Of a stretch of 16,829 nucleotides of DNA, positions 1 to 7,020 are shown piece after piece. The notes beneath the pieces were generated by a model that worked only from the letters and a program-made list of their open reading frames with translations, did not search any database and was not told the origin of the DNA. The stretch is from assembly GCA_000434195.1 (NCBI GenBank), contig HF994429.1, forward strand, positions 1-16,829, written 5' to 3'. The number at the start of each line of letters is the position of its first letter. Position 1 is the stretch's first letter. The DNA is from Clostridium sp. CAG:780. Its GTDB lineage: Bacteria; Bacillota; Clostridia; TANB77; CAG-508. A program made the position numbers and the translations under genes.

Positions 1-835
1 TCGGACATCAAACAAGAAGATGGGATCCTAGAATGGCTGAATATATATTCCAAGCTAGAAATGGTATTCACATCATCGATTTACAAAAAACATCTAAAAA
101 ACTTGATGAGGCTTATGAATTCTTAAAAGAACAAGCTGAAGAAGGAAAAACAGTTCTATTTGTAGGAACAAAGAAACAAGCTCAAGACTGTATGAAAGAA
201 GCAGCTGAGAAATGCGGTATGTACTACGTTAACCAAAGATGGTTAGGTGGAATGCTGGAACAAAGAAACAAGCTCAAGACTGCATGAAAGAAGCAGCTGA
301 AAAATGTGGTATGTACTACGTTAACCAAAGATGGTTAGGTGGAATGCTTACAAACTTTGCTACAATAGAAAAAAGAATTGAAAGATTAAACGAACTTGAA
401 AAAATGCAAGAAGACGGAACTTTCGATGTATTACCTAAAAAAGAAGTTATACTTCTTAAAAAAGAAATGGATAAATTAGAGAAAAACTTAGGTGGTATCA
501 AAAATATGAAAGAGATGCCAGGAGTTTTATTCATAGTAGATCCTAAAAAAGAAAGAAATGCTATATTAGAAGCAAGAAAATTAAACATCCCAACAGTAGG
601 ATTAATAGACACAAACTGTAATCCAGAAGATGTTGACTACGTAATTCCTGGAAATGATGATGCTATAAGAGCAGTTAAATTAATAGCTGATACAATGGCA
701 AATGCAATCATAGAAGGAAGACAAGGAGAATCTTTTGAAGCAGAAGAAACTGAAGAAGTTCAAGAAGAAGTTTCAGAAGAACCAACAAGCATGGAAGAAG
801 TTGTTGAAGCAGCTGAAGAAAACGAAGCTGAATAA
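1..835 (+). CDS. rpsB: 30S ribosomal protein S2, 5'-partial and frameshifted by an internal duplication
   Basis: S2 is a protein of the small ribosomal subunit, bound between head and body. The gene starts before the window: the frame is open from base 3, giving GHQTRRWDPRMAEYIF, a hallmark of the S2 N-terminal region, so the ATG at 33 is internal. Conserved stretches IIDLQKT, VLFVGTKKQAQ, YYVNQRWLGGML and PGVLFIVDPKKE are all present. The frame is broken: a 92-bp tandem duplication (165-256 and 257-348) shifts it, so the first frame stops near 287 and the rest of S2 reads in another frame to 835. Removing one copy restores a single 246-codon frame to the stop. The C-terminus is a Glu-rich tail of roughly 35 residues. 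tsf follows, as usual in bacteria. S2 is essential, so an assembly error is more likely than a true null allele. Confidence 0.93.
165..348 (+). repeat. 92-bp tandem duplication inside rpsB
   Basis: Copy 1 is 165-256 and copy 2 is 257-348, directly abutting. They differ at three bases only (191/283 T-C, 209/301 G-A, 215/307 C-T). All three fall in third codon positions of the rpsB frame and are silent (Cys, Glu, Cys). 92 is not a multiple of three, so the duplication causes the frameshift. Silent differences point to two alleles of a working gene joined end to end, as in a strain-chimeric assembly, rather than drift in a dead duplicate. Confidence 0.95.
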
Positions 836-851
836 TTTAAGATTAAATATA

Positions 852-877
852 AAAGGGTAGGGCGTGCCCTATCCTTT
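852..877 (+). terminator. Hairpin between rpsB and tsf
   Basis: A GC-rich stem, AAAGGGTAGGGC pairing with GCCCTATCCTTT with one G-U pair, lies 17 bases after the rpsB stop. The T tract is only TTT followed by AAATT, so termination would be weak or partial. It may be an attenuating terminator or an RNA processing/stability hairpin that sets S2 and EF-Ts levels. No clear promoter was seen between it and tsf. Confidence 0.5.
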
Positions 878-927
878 AAATTATAAAAAGATATAAGATT
901 TATATCAAAATAAAGGGAGGTTATATA

Positions 928-1806
928 ATGATTACAGCAAGCCAAGTAAAAGAATTAAGAGAAAAAACAGGTGCAGGAATGATGGACTGCAAAAAAGTAT
1001 TAACAGAAACTGATGGAGACATGGAAAAAGCAACAGAGTTATTACGTGAAAGAGGAATAACAAAAGCAGCTAAAAAATCATCAAGAATAGCAGCAGAAGG
1101 ATTAGTAGATAGCTACTTATCAGAAGATGCAAAAGTAGGAGCAGTTGTAGAAGTAAATGCTGAAACTGACTTCGTTGCAAAAAATGAAGAATTCAAAGCT
1201 TTTGTTAAAGACGTTGTAAAACAAGTAGCTTTAAACAATCCAAAGGATGTTGAAGAACTATTAGCTCAAAAATCAATAGCTGAACCAGACAAAACAGTAC
1301 AAGAAGTATTAACAAACAAAATAGCTACAATTGGAGAGAACATGTCAATAAGAAGATTTGCTAGATTTGAAACAAATGGAAAACTAGCAACATATATCCA
1401 TGGAGAAGGAAAAATTGCTGTATTAGTAGATATGGAAAATGCTGATGACCAACTTGCAAAAGATATATGCATGCAAATTGCAGCAGCAAGACCAGAATTC
1501 GTAAACGAGAGCGAAGTACCACAAGAAAGAATAGACAAAGAAATGGAAATACTAAAAGCTCAAGCTATGAATGAAGGAAAACCAGAAGCAATAGCTGAAA
1601 AAATGGTACAAGGAAGAATCGGAAAATTCTATTCAGAAATATGCTTAGTAGACCAAGAATTTGTTAAAAACCCAGACATGAAAATTAAACAATTATTACA
1701 AGAAAAAGGTGCTACAATAAACAGATTTGCAAGACTTGAAAAAGGTGAAGGACTAGAAAAAAGAGAAGAAAACTTTGCTGAAGAAGTTGCAAAACAATTA
1801 AAATAA
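928..1806 (+). CDS. tsf: Translation elongation factor Ts
   Basis: EF-Ts is the cytoplasmic exchange factor that releases GDP from EF-Tu. The 292-residue product has the UBA-like N-terminal domain (about residues 4-40, with ELREKTGAGMMDCKKVL) and the TDFVAKN motif at 80-86, which contacts the EF-Tu nucleotide-binding region, followed by the two dimerisation-type subdomains. Length matches the family. The start is supported by GGGAGG about 7 bases upstream. It follows rpsB with a hairpin between. The usual downstream partners pyrH and frr are absent; a terminator follows at once. Confidence 0.97.
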   Translation: MITASQVKELREKTGAGMMDCKKVLTETDGDMEKATELLRERGITKAAKKSSRIAAEGLVDSYLSEDAKVGAVVEVNAETDFVAKNEEFKAFVKDVVKQVALNNPKDVEELLAQKSIAEPDKTVQEVLTNKIATIGENMSIRRFARFETNGKLATYIHGEGKIAVLVDMENADDQLAKDICMQIAAARPEFVNESEVPQERIDKEMEILKAQAMNEGKPEAIAEKMVQGRIGKFYSEICLVDQEFVKNPDMKIKQLLQEKGATINRFARLEKGEGLEKREENFAEEVAKQLK

Positions 1807-1813
1807 AAAAATA

Positions 1814-1845
1814 CAAGAAGGTTGCTTAACTGCAATCTTCTTTTT
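1814..1845 (+). terminator. Intrinsic terminator after tsf
   Basis: CAAGAAGGTTGC pairs with GCAATCTTCTT (one G-U), loop TTAACT, followed by a run of T. It lies 7 bases after the tsf stop and closes the rpsB-tsf unit. Confidence 0.85.
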
Positions 1846-1848
1846 GTA

Positions 1849-1877
1849 TTGCTTTTTATGGTAGAAACTGGTATAAT
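1849..1877 (+). promoter_or_regulatory. Extended -10 promoter for the five-gene operon
   Basis: -35 TTGCTT (1849-1854), 17-base spacer, -10 TATAAT (1872-1877) preceded by TG at 1869-1870, forming an extended -10. It sits between the tsf terminator and the GTG start at 1908 and is the only good promoter seen before the terminator at 6771. Confidence 0.8.
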
Positions 1878-1907
1878 TAGCAATATAAAATAGTAAGGAG
1901 AGAACAA

Positions 1908-3641
1908 GTGAAAAATATAGAGAAAAAGCAAAAAAATAAAGAAAAAAAAGAAGACAGCGCAAAAATAAGAGCAATAAAATTTAACATATTAGCAGTAGTA
2001 GCAATAATAATTTTTTGTGCATCATTGTGTCCTGTAACACTACAAAATGACACATACTACACAATAAAAATAGGAGAGCACATAGTCAACACAAAAACAG
2101 TGGACATGCAAGATCCATTTTCTTGGCACGAAAATATGCCATACACATATCCGCATTGGGCATATGACGTAATTATTTACTTAATATATAATACTTTTGG
2201 AATGACGGGAATATTTATTTCAACAATAGTACTTGCGTGCATATTAGGCGTGCTAATGTATTTCACAAACTGTAAAATATCAAAAAACAGATTAGTATCA
2301 TTCTTTATTACAATTGGAGCAATGTACTTGATGAAAGACTACATCGCGGCAAGAGCACAGCTAGTAACATTCATATTATTAGAACTAACCATATTGTTAA
2401 TAGAAAAATTTTTAGAAACCAAAAAAATAAGATATCCAGTTGGAATAGTATTAATTTCAATAGCTATAGCAAATCTACATTGCGCGGTATGGCCATTCTT
2501 CTTTGTAATATTCTTGCCATATATTGCAGAATATTTAATATTCACAATAATTGACGCTCAACCAATATATAAAATACAACAAAAAATATATGACCTAAGA
2601 ATAAAAATAAACAATAAAAAAACAGATAAAAACAAGGAAAAATACACAGAAAAAGCAAACAAACTAATAGCAAAAAAAGAAGAGAGCCAAATAGCAAATA
2701 AAAAATATTTAGAAAACCAAGCTAAAAGAAGAGAAAAGCCTTATAGAATAAAATATGAGAAAAACACGGCAACAAAGTGGTTGATATTAGTAATGATAAT
2801 ATGTGCACTTACAGGACTATTAACACCACTTGGAGATACACCATACACATATTTGTATAAAACAATGCAAGGAAACACAACAGAGAGTATAAGCGAACAT
2901 CTTCCACTGACATTAATAAACGCAAAAAACATATTAATTACACTTGTTTTAGTATTAGTGCTATTAATATTCACAGACACAAAAATAAGATTAAAAGATT
3001 TATTCATGTTAGCAGGTTTAGCGCTATTGATGTTTATGACAAGAAGACAGATTTCAATGTTTGTACTATTGGGAAGTGCAATTATTGCTAAACTGATTGC
3101 AGATTTGTTTAGAAAATATGACAACAAGGGATTAGAAGAAATTGAGAAAATCATGGTTTCAACATTAGGAACTATCGCAGTGTTCTGTATCATAGCTTTA
3201 TTAGCAATATTAGAAATAAGACCAAAAGTAAATGATAAATTTGTAAAAGAATCATCATATCCAGTAGACGCAGCAACATATATAACAGAAAATTTAGACT
3301 TAAAATCGATTAGATTATTTAACGAATATAATTACGGTAGTTACTTAATATTTAGGGGAATACCAGTATTTATAGACTCAAGAGCTGATTTATATGCACC
3401 AGAATTTAACAAGATAAAAGACTCTCAAGATGAAGAACTTGCAAAAGGAAGAGATATTTTCTCAGATTATATAAGAACATCAAATATATCAAAATATTAT
3501 GAAAAAACTTTTGAAAAATATGATATTACACATGTGATTTTGTCTAAAAAATCAAAACTAAATATGCTAATAGATAAGAATGACAAATATAATAGAATAT
3601 ATTCAGATGACTATTTTGTGATATATGAAAGAAATAAATAA
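1908..3641 (+). CDS. Multi-pass membrane protein, GT-C glycosyltransferase-like
   Basis: A 577-residue integral membrane protein with a Lys-rich cytoplasmic N-terminus (residues 1-25), a first membrane helix near 27-45, then many hydrophobic helices. After helix 1 the segment DTYYTIKIGE (48-57) with DPFSW and YPHW resembles the first outer loop of uncharacterised GT-C proteins, where an acidic residue after helix 1 is catalytic. Near the C-terminus PVFIDSRADLY (about 486-496), following an N-x-YGSYLI stretch, is also typical of that group. If the assignment holds, it moves sugars from a lipid-linked donor outside the membrane; donor and acceptor are unknown. A very Lys-rich insertion (about 225-290) splits the membrane domain. 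Start is GTG at 1908 with AAGGAG 7 bases upstream. First gene of the operon. Confidence 0.6.
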   Translation: MKNIEKKQKNKEKKEDSAKIRAIKFNILAVVAIIIFCASLCPVTLQNDTYYTIKIGEHIVNTKTVDMQDPFSWHENMPYTYPHWAYDVIIYLIYNTFGMTGIFISTIVLACILGVLMYFTNCKISKNRLVSFFITIGAMYLMKDYIAARAQLVTFILLELTILLIEKFLETKKIRYPVGIVLISIAIANLHCAVWPFFFVIFLPYIAEYLIFTIIDAQPIYKIQQKIYDLRIKINNKKTDKNKEKYTEKANKLIAKKEESQIANKKYLENQAKRREKPYRIKYEKNTATKWLILVMIICALTGLLTPLGDTPYTYLYKTMQGNTTESISEHLPLTLINAKNILITLVLVLVLLIFTDTKIRLKDLFMLAGLALLMFMTRRQISMFVLLGSAIIAKLIADLFRKYDNKGLEEIEKIMVSTLGTIAVFCIIALLAILEIRPKVNDKFVKESSYPVDAATYITENLDLKSIRLFNEYNYGSYLIFRGIPVFIDSRADLYAPEFNKIKDSQDEELAKGRDIFSDYIRTSNISKYYEKTFEKYDITHVILSKKSKLNMLIDKNDKYNRIYSDDYFVIYERNK

Positions 3642-3652
3642 AGGAGAAGAAT

Positions 3653-4573
3653 GTGGAAGAAATAGTTGTACAAGATAACGAGCAAAACAAAAGATTAGAC
3701 GCATATATAGCGGAAGCAAAAACAGAAATATCAAGAACAACAATTAAAAGATTGCTAGACACAGGAGATATACTTGTAAATGGCAAAAAACAAAAAGCTT
3801 CATACAAACCAGAATCTGGAGATACAATTCAAATAAATATGCCAGAAGCAACAGAAACAAAGCTAATAGCACAAGACATTCCGGTACCAATAATATATGA
3901 AGACAAAGATATTATTGTAGTAAACAAACCAAAAGGAATGGTAGTACATCCAGCAAATGGCAACCCAGATGGCACACTTGCAAATGCAATCTTAGCAATG
4001 TGTAAAGAAAGTCTGTCTGGAATAGGTGGAGAAATTAGACCAGGAATAGTACACAGACTAGATAAGGATACATCAGGATTACTAATAGTTGCTAAAAACG
4101 ATTTAGCTCACATGAACATGAGCAAACAAATTCAAGATAGAAAAGTAACAAAAAAATATATAGCTTTGGTTAGAGGAATTGTGCCAGAAGACGAAGCGAC
4201 AATCGATATGCCGATTACAAGAAGCCAGAAAGATAGAAAAAAGATGGCAGTGGACAAAAATGGAAAGGAAGCTGTTACACATTTTAAAGTTTTAGCAAGA
4301 TACGATAAATATACATTACTGGAAGTAAAAATAGATACAGGTAGAACACACCAAATAAGAGTGCATATGTCATATATTGGGCATTCAGTAGTTGGGGATG
4401 AAGTGTACTCAAATGGAAAAAATGAATTTGGCGTAAAAGGGCAAATGTTGCATGCAAAATACTTAAAATTCAAACATCCAGTAACAGGAGAAGAGTTAGA
4501 GCTAGAAGCTCCTATGCCTGAATATTTTGAAGAAGTTTTAAAACAATTAGAAGAAAGAAAGCAGGGAAAATAG
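3653..4573 (+). CDS. RluA-family 23S rRNA pseudouridine synthase (RluD-like)
   Basis: It isomerises uridine to pseudouridine in structured RNA, in this family usually 23S rRNA. The 306-residue protein has an N-terminal S4 RNA-binding domain (about 12-62, SRTTIKRLLDTGDILVNG), then the catalytic domain with NKPKGMVVHP (91-100) and the signature HRLDKDTSGLL at 134-144, in which D137 is the expected catalytic aspartate. GRTHQIRVHM lies further on. Domain order and length match RluD, but the exact target uridines cannot be read from sequence. Start is GTG 3653, with AAGGAG (3641-3646) overlapping the previous stop; the ATG at 3651 is out of frame and stops after four codons. Its stop abuts the next start. 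Confidence 0.93.
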   Translation: MEEIVVQDNEQNKRLDAYIAEAKTEISRTTIKRLLDTGDILVNGKKQKASYKPESGDTIQINMPEATETKLIAQDIPVPIIYEDKDIIVVNKPKGMVVHPANGNPDGTLANAILAMCKESLSGIGGEIRPGIVHRLDKDTSGLLIVAKNDLAHMNMSKQIQDRKVTKKYIALVRGIVPEDEATIDMPITRSQKDRKKMAVDKNGKEAVTHFKVLARYDKYTLLEVKIDTGRTHQIRVHMSYIGHSVVGDEVYSNGKNEFGVKGQMLHAKYLKFKHPVTGEELELEAPMPEYFEEVLKQLEERKQGK

Positions 4574-5293
4574 ATGGAAGAAAGATTACAAAAATACCTT
4601 GCAAACAATGGGATTGCAGCGAGAAGAAAATGTGAGGAATACATACTAGATGGCAAAGTCAAAGTAAATGGAAAAATTGTAACAACACTAGGAACAAAAA
4701 TAAATCCAGAAACAGACAAGGTCGAATTTAATGGTAAAGAAGTCAAAAAAATCGAAAAAAAGGTTTATGTATTATTAAATAAACCAATAGGATATGTGAC
4801 AACTGCAAAGGACCAATTTGATAGGCCGACAGTTTTAGACTTAGTTAAAATTAAAGAAAAAGTTTTGCCAGTTGGAAGACTTGACATGTACACCTCTGGA
4901 GCACTTCTTTTAACGAATGATGGAGAATTTATAAACAGAGTGACACATCCTAAAAACGAAATAGAAAAAACATACACAGTAACAGTTAAAGGAATTGTAA
5001 ATCAAGAAGATGTAAAAAGACTTGAAGAAGGAGTCGAGATAGAAGATTATATATCTGGAAAGGCAAAAGTAAAAATATTAAAAACAGACGAAGAAAAAAA
5101 TTTTTCAAGAGTGCAGATTACAATTCATGAAGGTAAAAATAGAGAAGTAAGAAAAATGTGTGAGGCAATAGGAAAAAAAGTATTGGCTCTACATAGAAGA
5201 AAAATAGGAAATTTAGATGTTAAAAACATTGAAATAGGACATTGGAGATACTTAACAGCAAAAGAAGTAGAAAATTTTAGTATTGACAAATAA
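4574..5293 (+). CDS. RsuA/RluB-family pseudouridine synthase
   Basis: A second rRNA pseudouridine synthase, from the RsuA/RluB/RluE/RluF family. The 239 residues begin with an S4 domain (about 2-60; RLQKYLANNGIAARRKCEEY), followed by LLNKPIGYVTT and the family signature GRLDMYTSGALLLTNDGE starting at 101, with catalytic D104. GKNREVRKM near the C-terminus is also conserved. RluB (23S rRNA) is the more likely subtype because the S4 domain and length fit, but RsuA (16S rRNA) cannot be excluded. The ATG directly follows the TAG of the upstream synthase, so translation is probably coupled; its own ribosome binding site is weak. Confidence 0.92.
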   Translation: MEERLQKYLANNGIAARRKCEEYILDGKVKVNGKIVTTLGTKINPETDKVEFNGKEVKKIEKKVYVLLNKPIGYVTTAKDQFDRPTVLDLVKIKEKVLPVGRLDMYTSGALLLTNDGEFINRVTHPKNEIEKTYTVTVKGIVNQEDVKRLEEGVEIEDYISGKAKVKILKTDEEKNFSRVQITIHEGKNREVRKMCEAIGKKVLALHRRKIGNLDVKNIEIGHWRYLTAKEVENFSIDK

Positions 5294-5342
5294 TACAAAA
5301 TGTGGAAAAATAGTGTAAACAGAAGAAAAGGCGGATGTGAAA

Positions 5343-5807
5343 ATGAATGAAACAGCGGTACATAAGGGCGAAATTGTAAGTGGAGTGGTAAAAAACATAC
5401 AACCATATGGAGCATTTATACAAACAGACAAAGGGATAGATGGTTTGCTGTATATAGAAGATATATCAGTTGCAAGGATAAAGACGCCTAAAGAAAGACT
5501 TTCGGTAGGACAAAAAATAAATGTTGTAGTAAAAGACGTAAACACAGAAAAGAATAGAGTGTATTTTTCTTATAAAGAAATGCTAGGAACTTGGGATGAG
5601 AATATAAAAGATATACAAGAGAAAACAATCATACCAGGAATAATAAGGGAAACAGAAAAAGACAAAAGAGGAATATTCATTGAGTTAAAACCAAATCTGG
5701 TAGGCATGGCAGAATACAAAGAAGGTTTTGAATATGGACAAAAAGTCGAAGTTTATGTAAAAAAGATTATTGAAGACAAGAAAAAAATTAAACTAAAATT
5801 AGTATAA
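5343..5807 (+). CDS. Double S1-domain RNA-binding protein
   Basis: A 154-residue protein made of two S1-type OB folds. Repeat 1 (about 5-75) has the classic GEIVSGVVKNIQPYGAFIQ pattern followed by GIDGLLYIEDIS. Repeat 2 (about 93-154) is more divergent (IIPGIIRE then FIELKPNLVGMAE). S1 domains bind single-stranded RNA, so a role in translation or RNA decay is likely; it is far shorter than ribosomal protein S1. The ATG at 5343 is chosen because AAGGCGG lies 8 bases upstream; an in-frame GTG at 5337 is too close to it. It sits between RNA-modification genes and a DNA-binding-like gene in the same operon. Confidence 0.8.
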   Translation: MNETAVHKGEIVSGVVKNIQPYGAFIQTDKGIDGLLYIEDISVARIKTPKERLSVGQKINVVVKDVNTEKNRVYFSYKEMLGTWDENIKDIQEKTIIPGIIRETEKDKRGIFIELKPNLVGMAEYKEGFEYGQKVEVYVKKIIEDKKKIKLKLV

Positions 5808-5823
5808 TAAAGGAGGAATCAAA

Positions 5824-6762
5824 ATGGTAGAAGATTCAAACATTAAAACAACTGTATCTCCATTTGCAATAAGAGAGGGAGAAATAAAAGTATTTGATGG
5901 AAAAGACGGATATGTGTCAATGAATCAAATAGTTCAAAAGATAAATGTAGGACACATCAATGATTTACATTTTAGAATTATGGAACTTGTAAATCAATTT
6001 GAATTTATCACATCAAGACAATTATTCAAACTATTGGAAAGAGAAAAAATAGAAGTAAAGTCGCAAGACAAATTAAACAACAAGTTAGAACAACTAGTTA
6101 AAACAAAAATACTAACAAGATACTATTTTAATTCAGAAGACGGAAAAGGAATATACAGAGTATATTGCTTAGAAAAAATGGGAAAATACTTGCTAAGCTC
6201 AAGAGGAATAGAATGTAAATGGCAACCAACAGACAACACAAAACCTGTTGCAATGATAAAAAAGAGACTAGCAGGAAACCAATTATTAATTGCATACATG
6301 GAAAAAGTAAAAGCATTTGATTCGTACGAAGTAAAGCCTCCAATTACAGCGAAAACGGCCAATAAGACATTTAAAGCTACCGGTGGTAAAGTTACACTAA
6401 AAAAAGCATTAAAATCAATAGACTTCATTTTCGAAGCAATTAGAAGGGAAGACGATTGGGAGAAAAAACTTGTAGAAAAAATGAAATTATACAAAGATTT
6501 CTATGAGAATTTTATGCCAATGGATTCTGGATTCAAAACATTACCACAACTTATATTACTATGTGAAGATGAAAAACACATGGCAGAAGTTTTTAAAGTT
6601 ATTGTAATGAATGGACTAGAAATAAATAAAATAAATTTATATTACACAACAGATCTAAGACAAAACGAAAAAAGCTTAGATAAGAGTTTAATAACATTTA
6701 AACTAGATGAAGCAACAAACAAATACAAAATCGAAAACGTAGAAATAAAATTATTAGGATAA
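5824..6762 (+). CDS. Winged-helix protein resembling replication-relaxation (mobile element) family
   Basis: A 312-residue soluble protein. Residues about 47-102 form a predicted winged helix (RIMELVNQFEFITSRQLFKL, then KLEQLVKTKILTRYYF) followed by a short wing and a 'Y-x-L-x-x-x-G-K-Y-L' segment near 112-123. The second half has a conserved-looking helix (IKKRLAGNQLLIAYME, 145-160), an acidic strand SIDFIFEAIRRED (198-210) running into a KLYKDFYENF helix, and PQLILLCEDEKHMAEVF (241-257). This order resembles replication-relaxation proteins of Gram-positive conjugative elements (PF13814-like), from memory. AAGGAGG precedes the ATG. It is the last gene of an otherwise RNA-related operon and faces a coupling-protein-like ATPase gene. 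Function is unproven. Confidence 0.5.
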   Translation: MVEDSNIKTTVSPFAIREGEIKVFDGKDGYVSMNQIVQKINVGHINDLHFRIMELVNQFEFITSRQLFKLLEREKIEVKSQDKLNNKLEQLVKTKILTRYYFNSEDGKGIYRVYCLEKMGKYLLSSRGIECKWQPTDNTKPVAMIKKRLAGNQLLIAYMEKVKAFDSYEVKPPITAKTANKTFKATGGKVTLKKALKSIDFIFEAIRREDDWEKKLVEKMKLYKDFYENFMPMDSGFKTLPQLILLCEDEKHMAEVFKVIVMNGLEINKINLYYTTDLRQNEKSLDKSLITFKLDEATNKYKIENVEIKLLG

Positions 6763-6770
6763 AAAAAGAA

Positions 6771-6800
6771 AGAAGAGCAGTTGCTCTTCTCTCTTTTTTT
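6771..6800. terminator. Bidirectional terminator between convergent genes
   Basis: Stem AGAAGAGC (6771-6778) and GCTCTTCT (6783-6790), loop AGTT. On the plus strand it runs into CTCTTTTTTTT; on the minus strand into TTTCTTTTTTT. It serves the five-gene operon from the left and the zinc-ribbon/ATPase unit from the right. Confidence 0.9.
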
Positions 6801-6811
6801 TGAAACACTAA

Positions 6812-6934
6812 TTAATCATCATCATCCGAATCAACATATCCGGAGCCGTAACAAAACGGACACTCGCGCTCATCAGGGGTATTTTCGTCAACCGTTCCGG
6901 ACCCGCCACAACAAGGGCAAGTTTTCATAGACAT
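6812..6934 (-). CDS. 40-residue zinc-ribbon protein with two CxxCxGxG-type motifs
   Basis: Reading leftward from the ATG at 6934, the product begins MSMKTCPCCGGSGTVDE and ends CPFCYGSGYVDSDDDD. CPCCGGSG and CPFCYGSG form a pair of DnaJ-type zinc-binding knuckles, enough to bind one Zn ion, with an acidic tail. The start is supported by GGGAGG 7 bases upstream and a perfect promoter further up; a second in-frame ATG is two codons later. GC is about 48% by count (59 of 123), far above the roughly 30% of its neighbours, with codons such as CGC, GGG and TCC that they use little. This suggests transfer or unusual constraint. It lies just downstream of the ATPase gene on the same strand. Function unknown; it lacks J and substrate-binding domains. 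Confidence 0.85.
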   Translation of the reverse strand: MSMKTCPCCGGSGTVDENTPDERECPFCYGSGYVDSDDDD

Positions 6935-6986
6935 ATTAGTGCCTCCCTTCAAAGTTATTTAAGCTCGATCAAAAGCTTATAAAAAT

Positions 6987-7015
6987 ATTATATAATAAAT
7001 TTGTAAATTTGTCAA
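6987..7015 (-). promoter_or_regulatory. Perfect sigma-A consensus promoter for the zinc-ribbon gene
   Basis: On the minus strand: -35 TTGACA (7015-7010), 17-base spacer, -10 TATAAT (6992-6987). All 12 consensus bases match. The start point would be near 6980, giving a leader of about 46 bases that contains a small TAAGCT/AGCTTA inverted repeat and the ribosome binding site. The -35 lies 6 bases beyond the ATPase stop codon, leaving no room for a terminator between the two genes. Confidence 0.9.
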
Positions 7016-7020
7016 ACAAA

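Noticed and set aside
239..835. Independent 198-residue gene starting inside rpsB
   Set aside because: Its first residues are frame-shifted read-through of the duplication; the rest is the S2 body and belongs to rpsB.
4132..4746. Minus-strand frame of about 200 codons across both pseudouridine synthases
   Set aside because: It is antisense to two well-supported genes, has Phe/Ser-rich composition typical of shadows, and no ribosome binding site.
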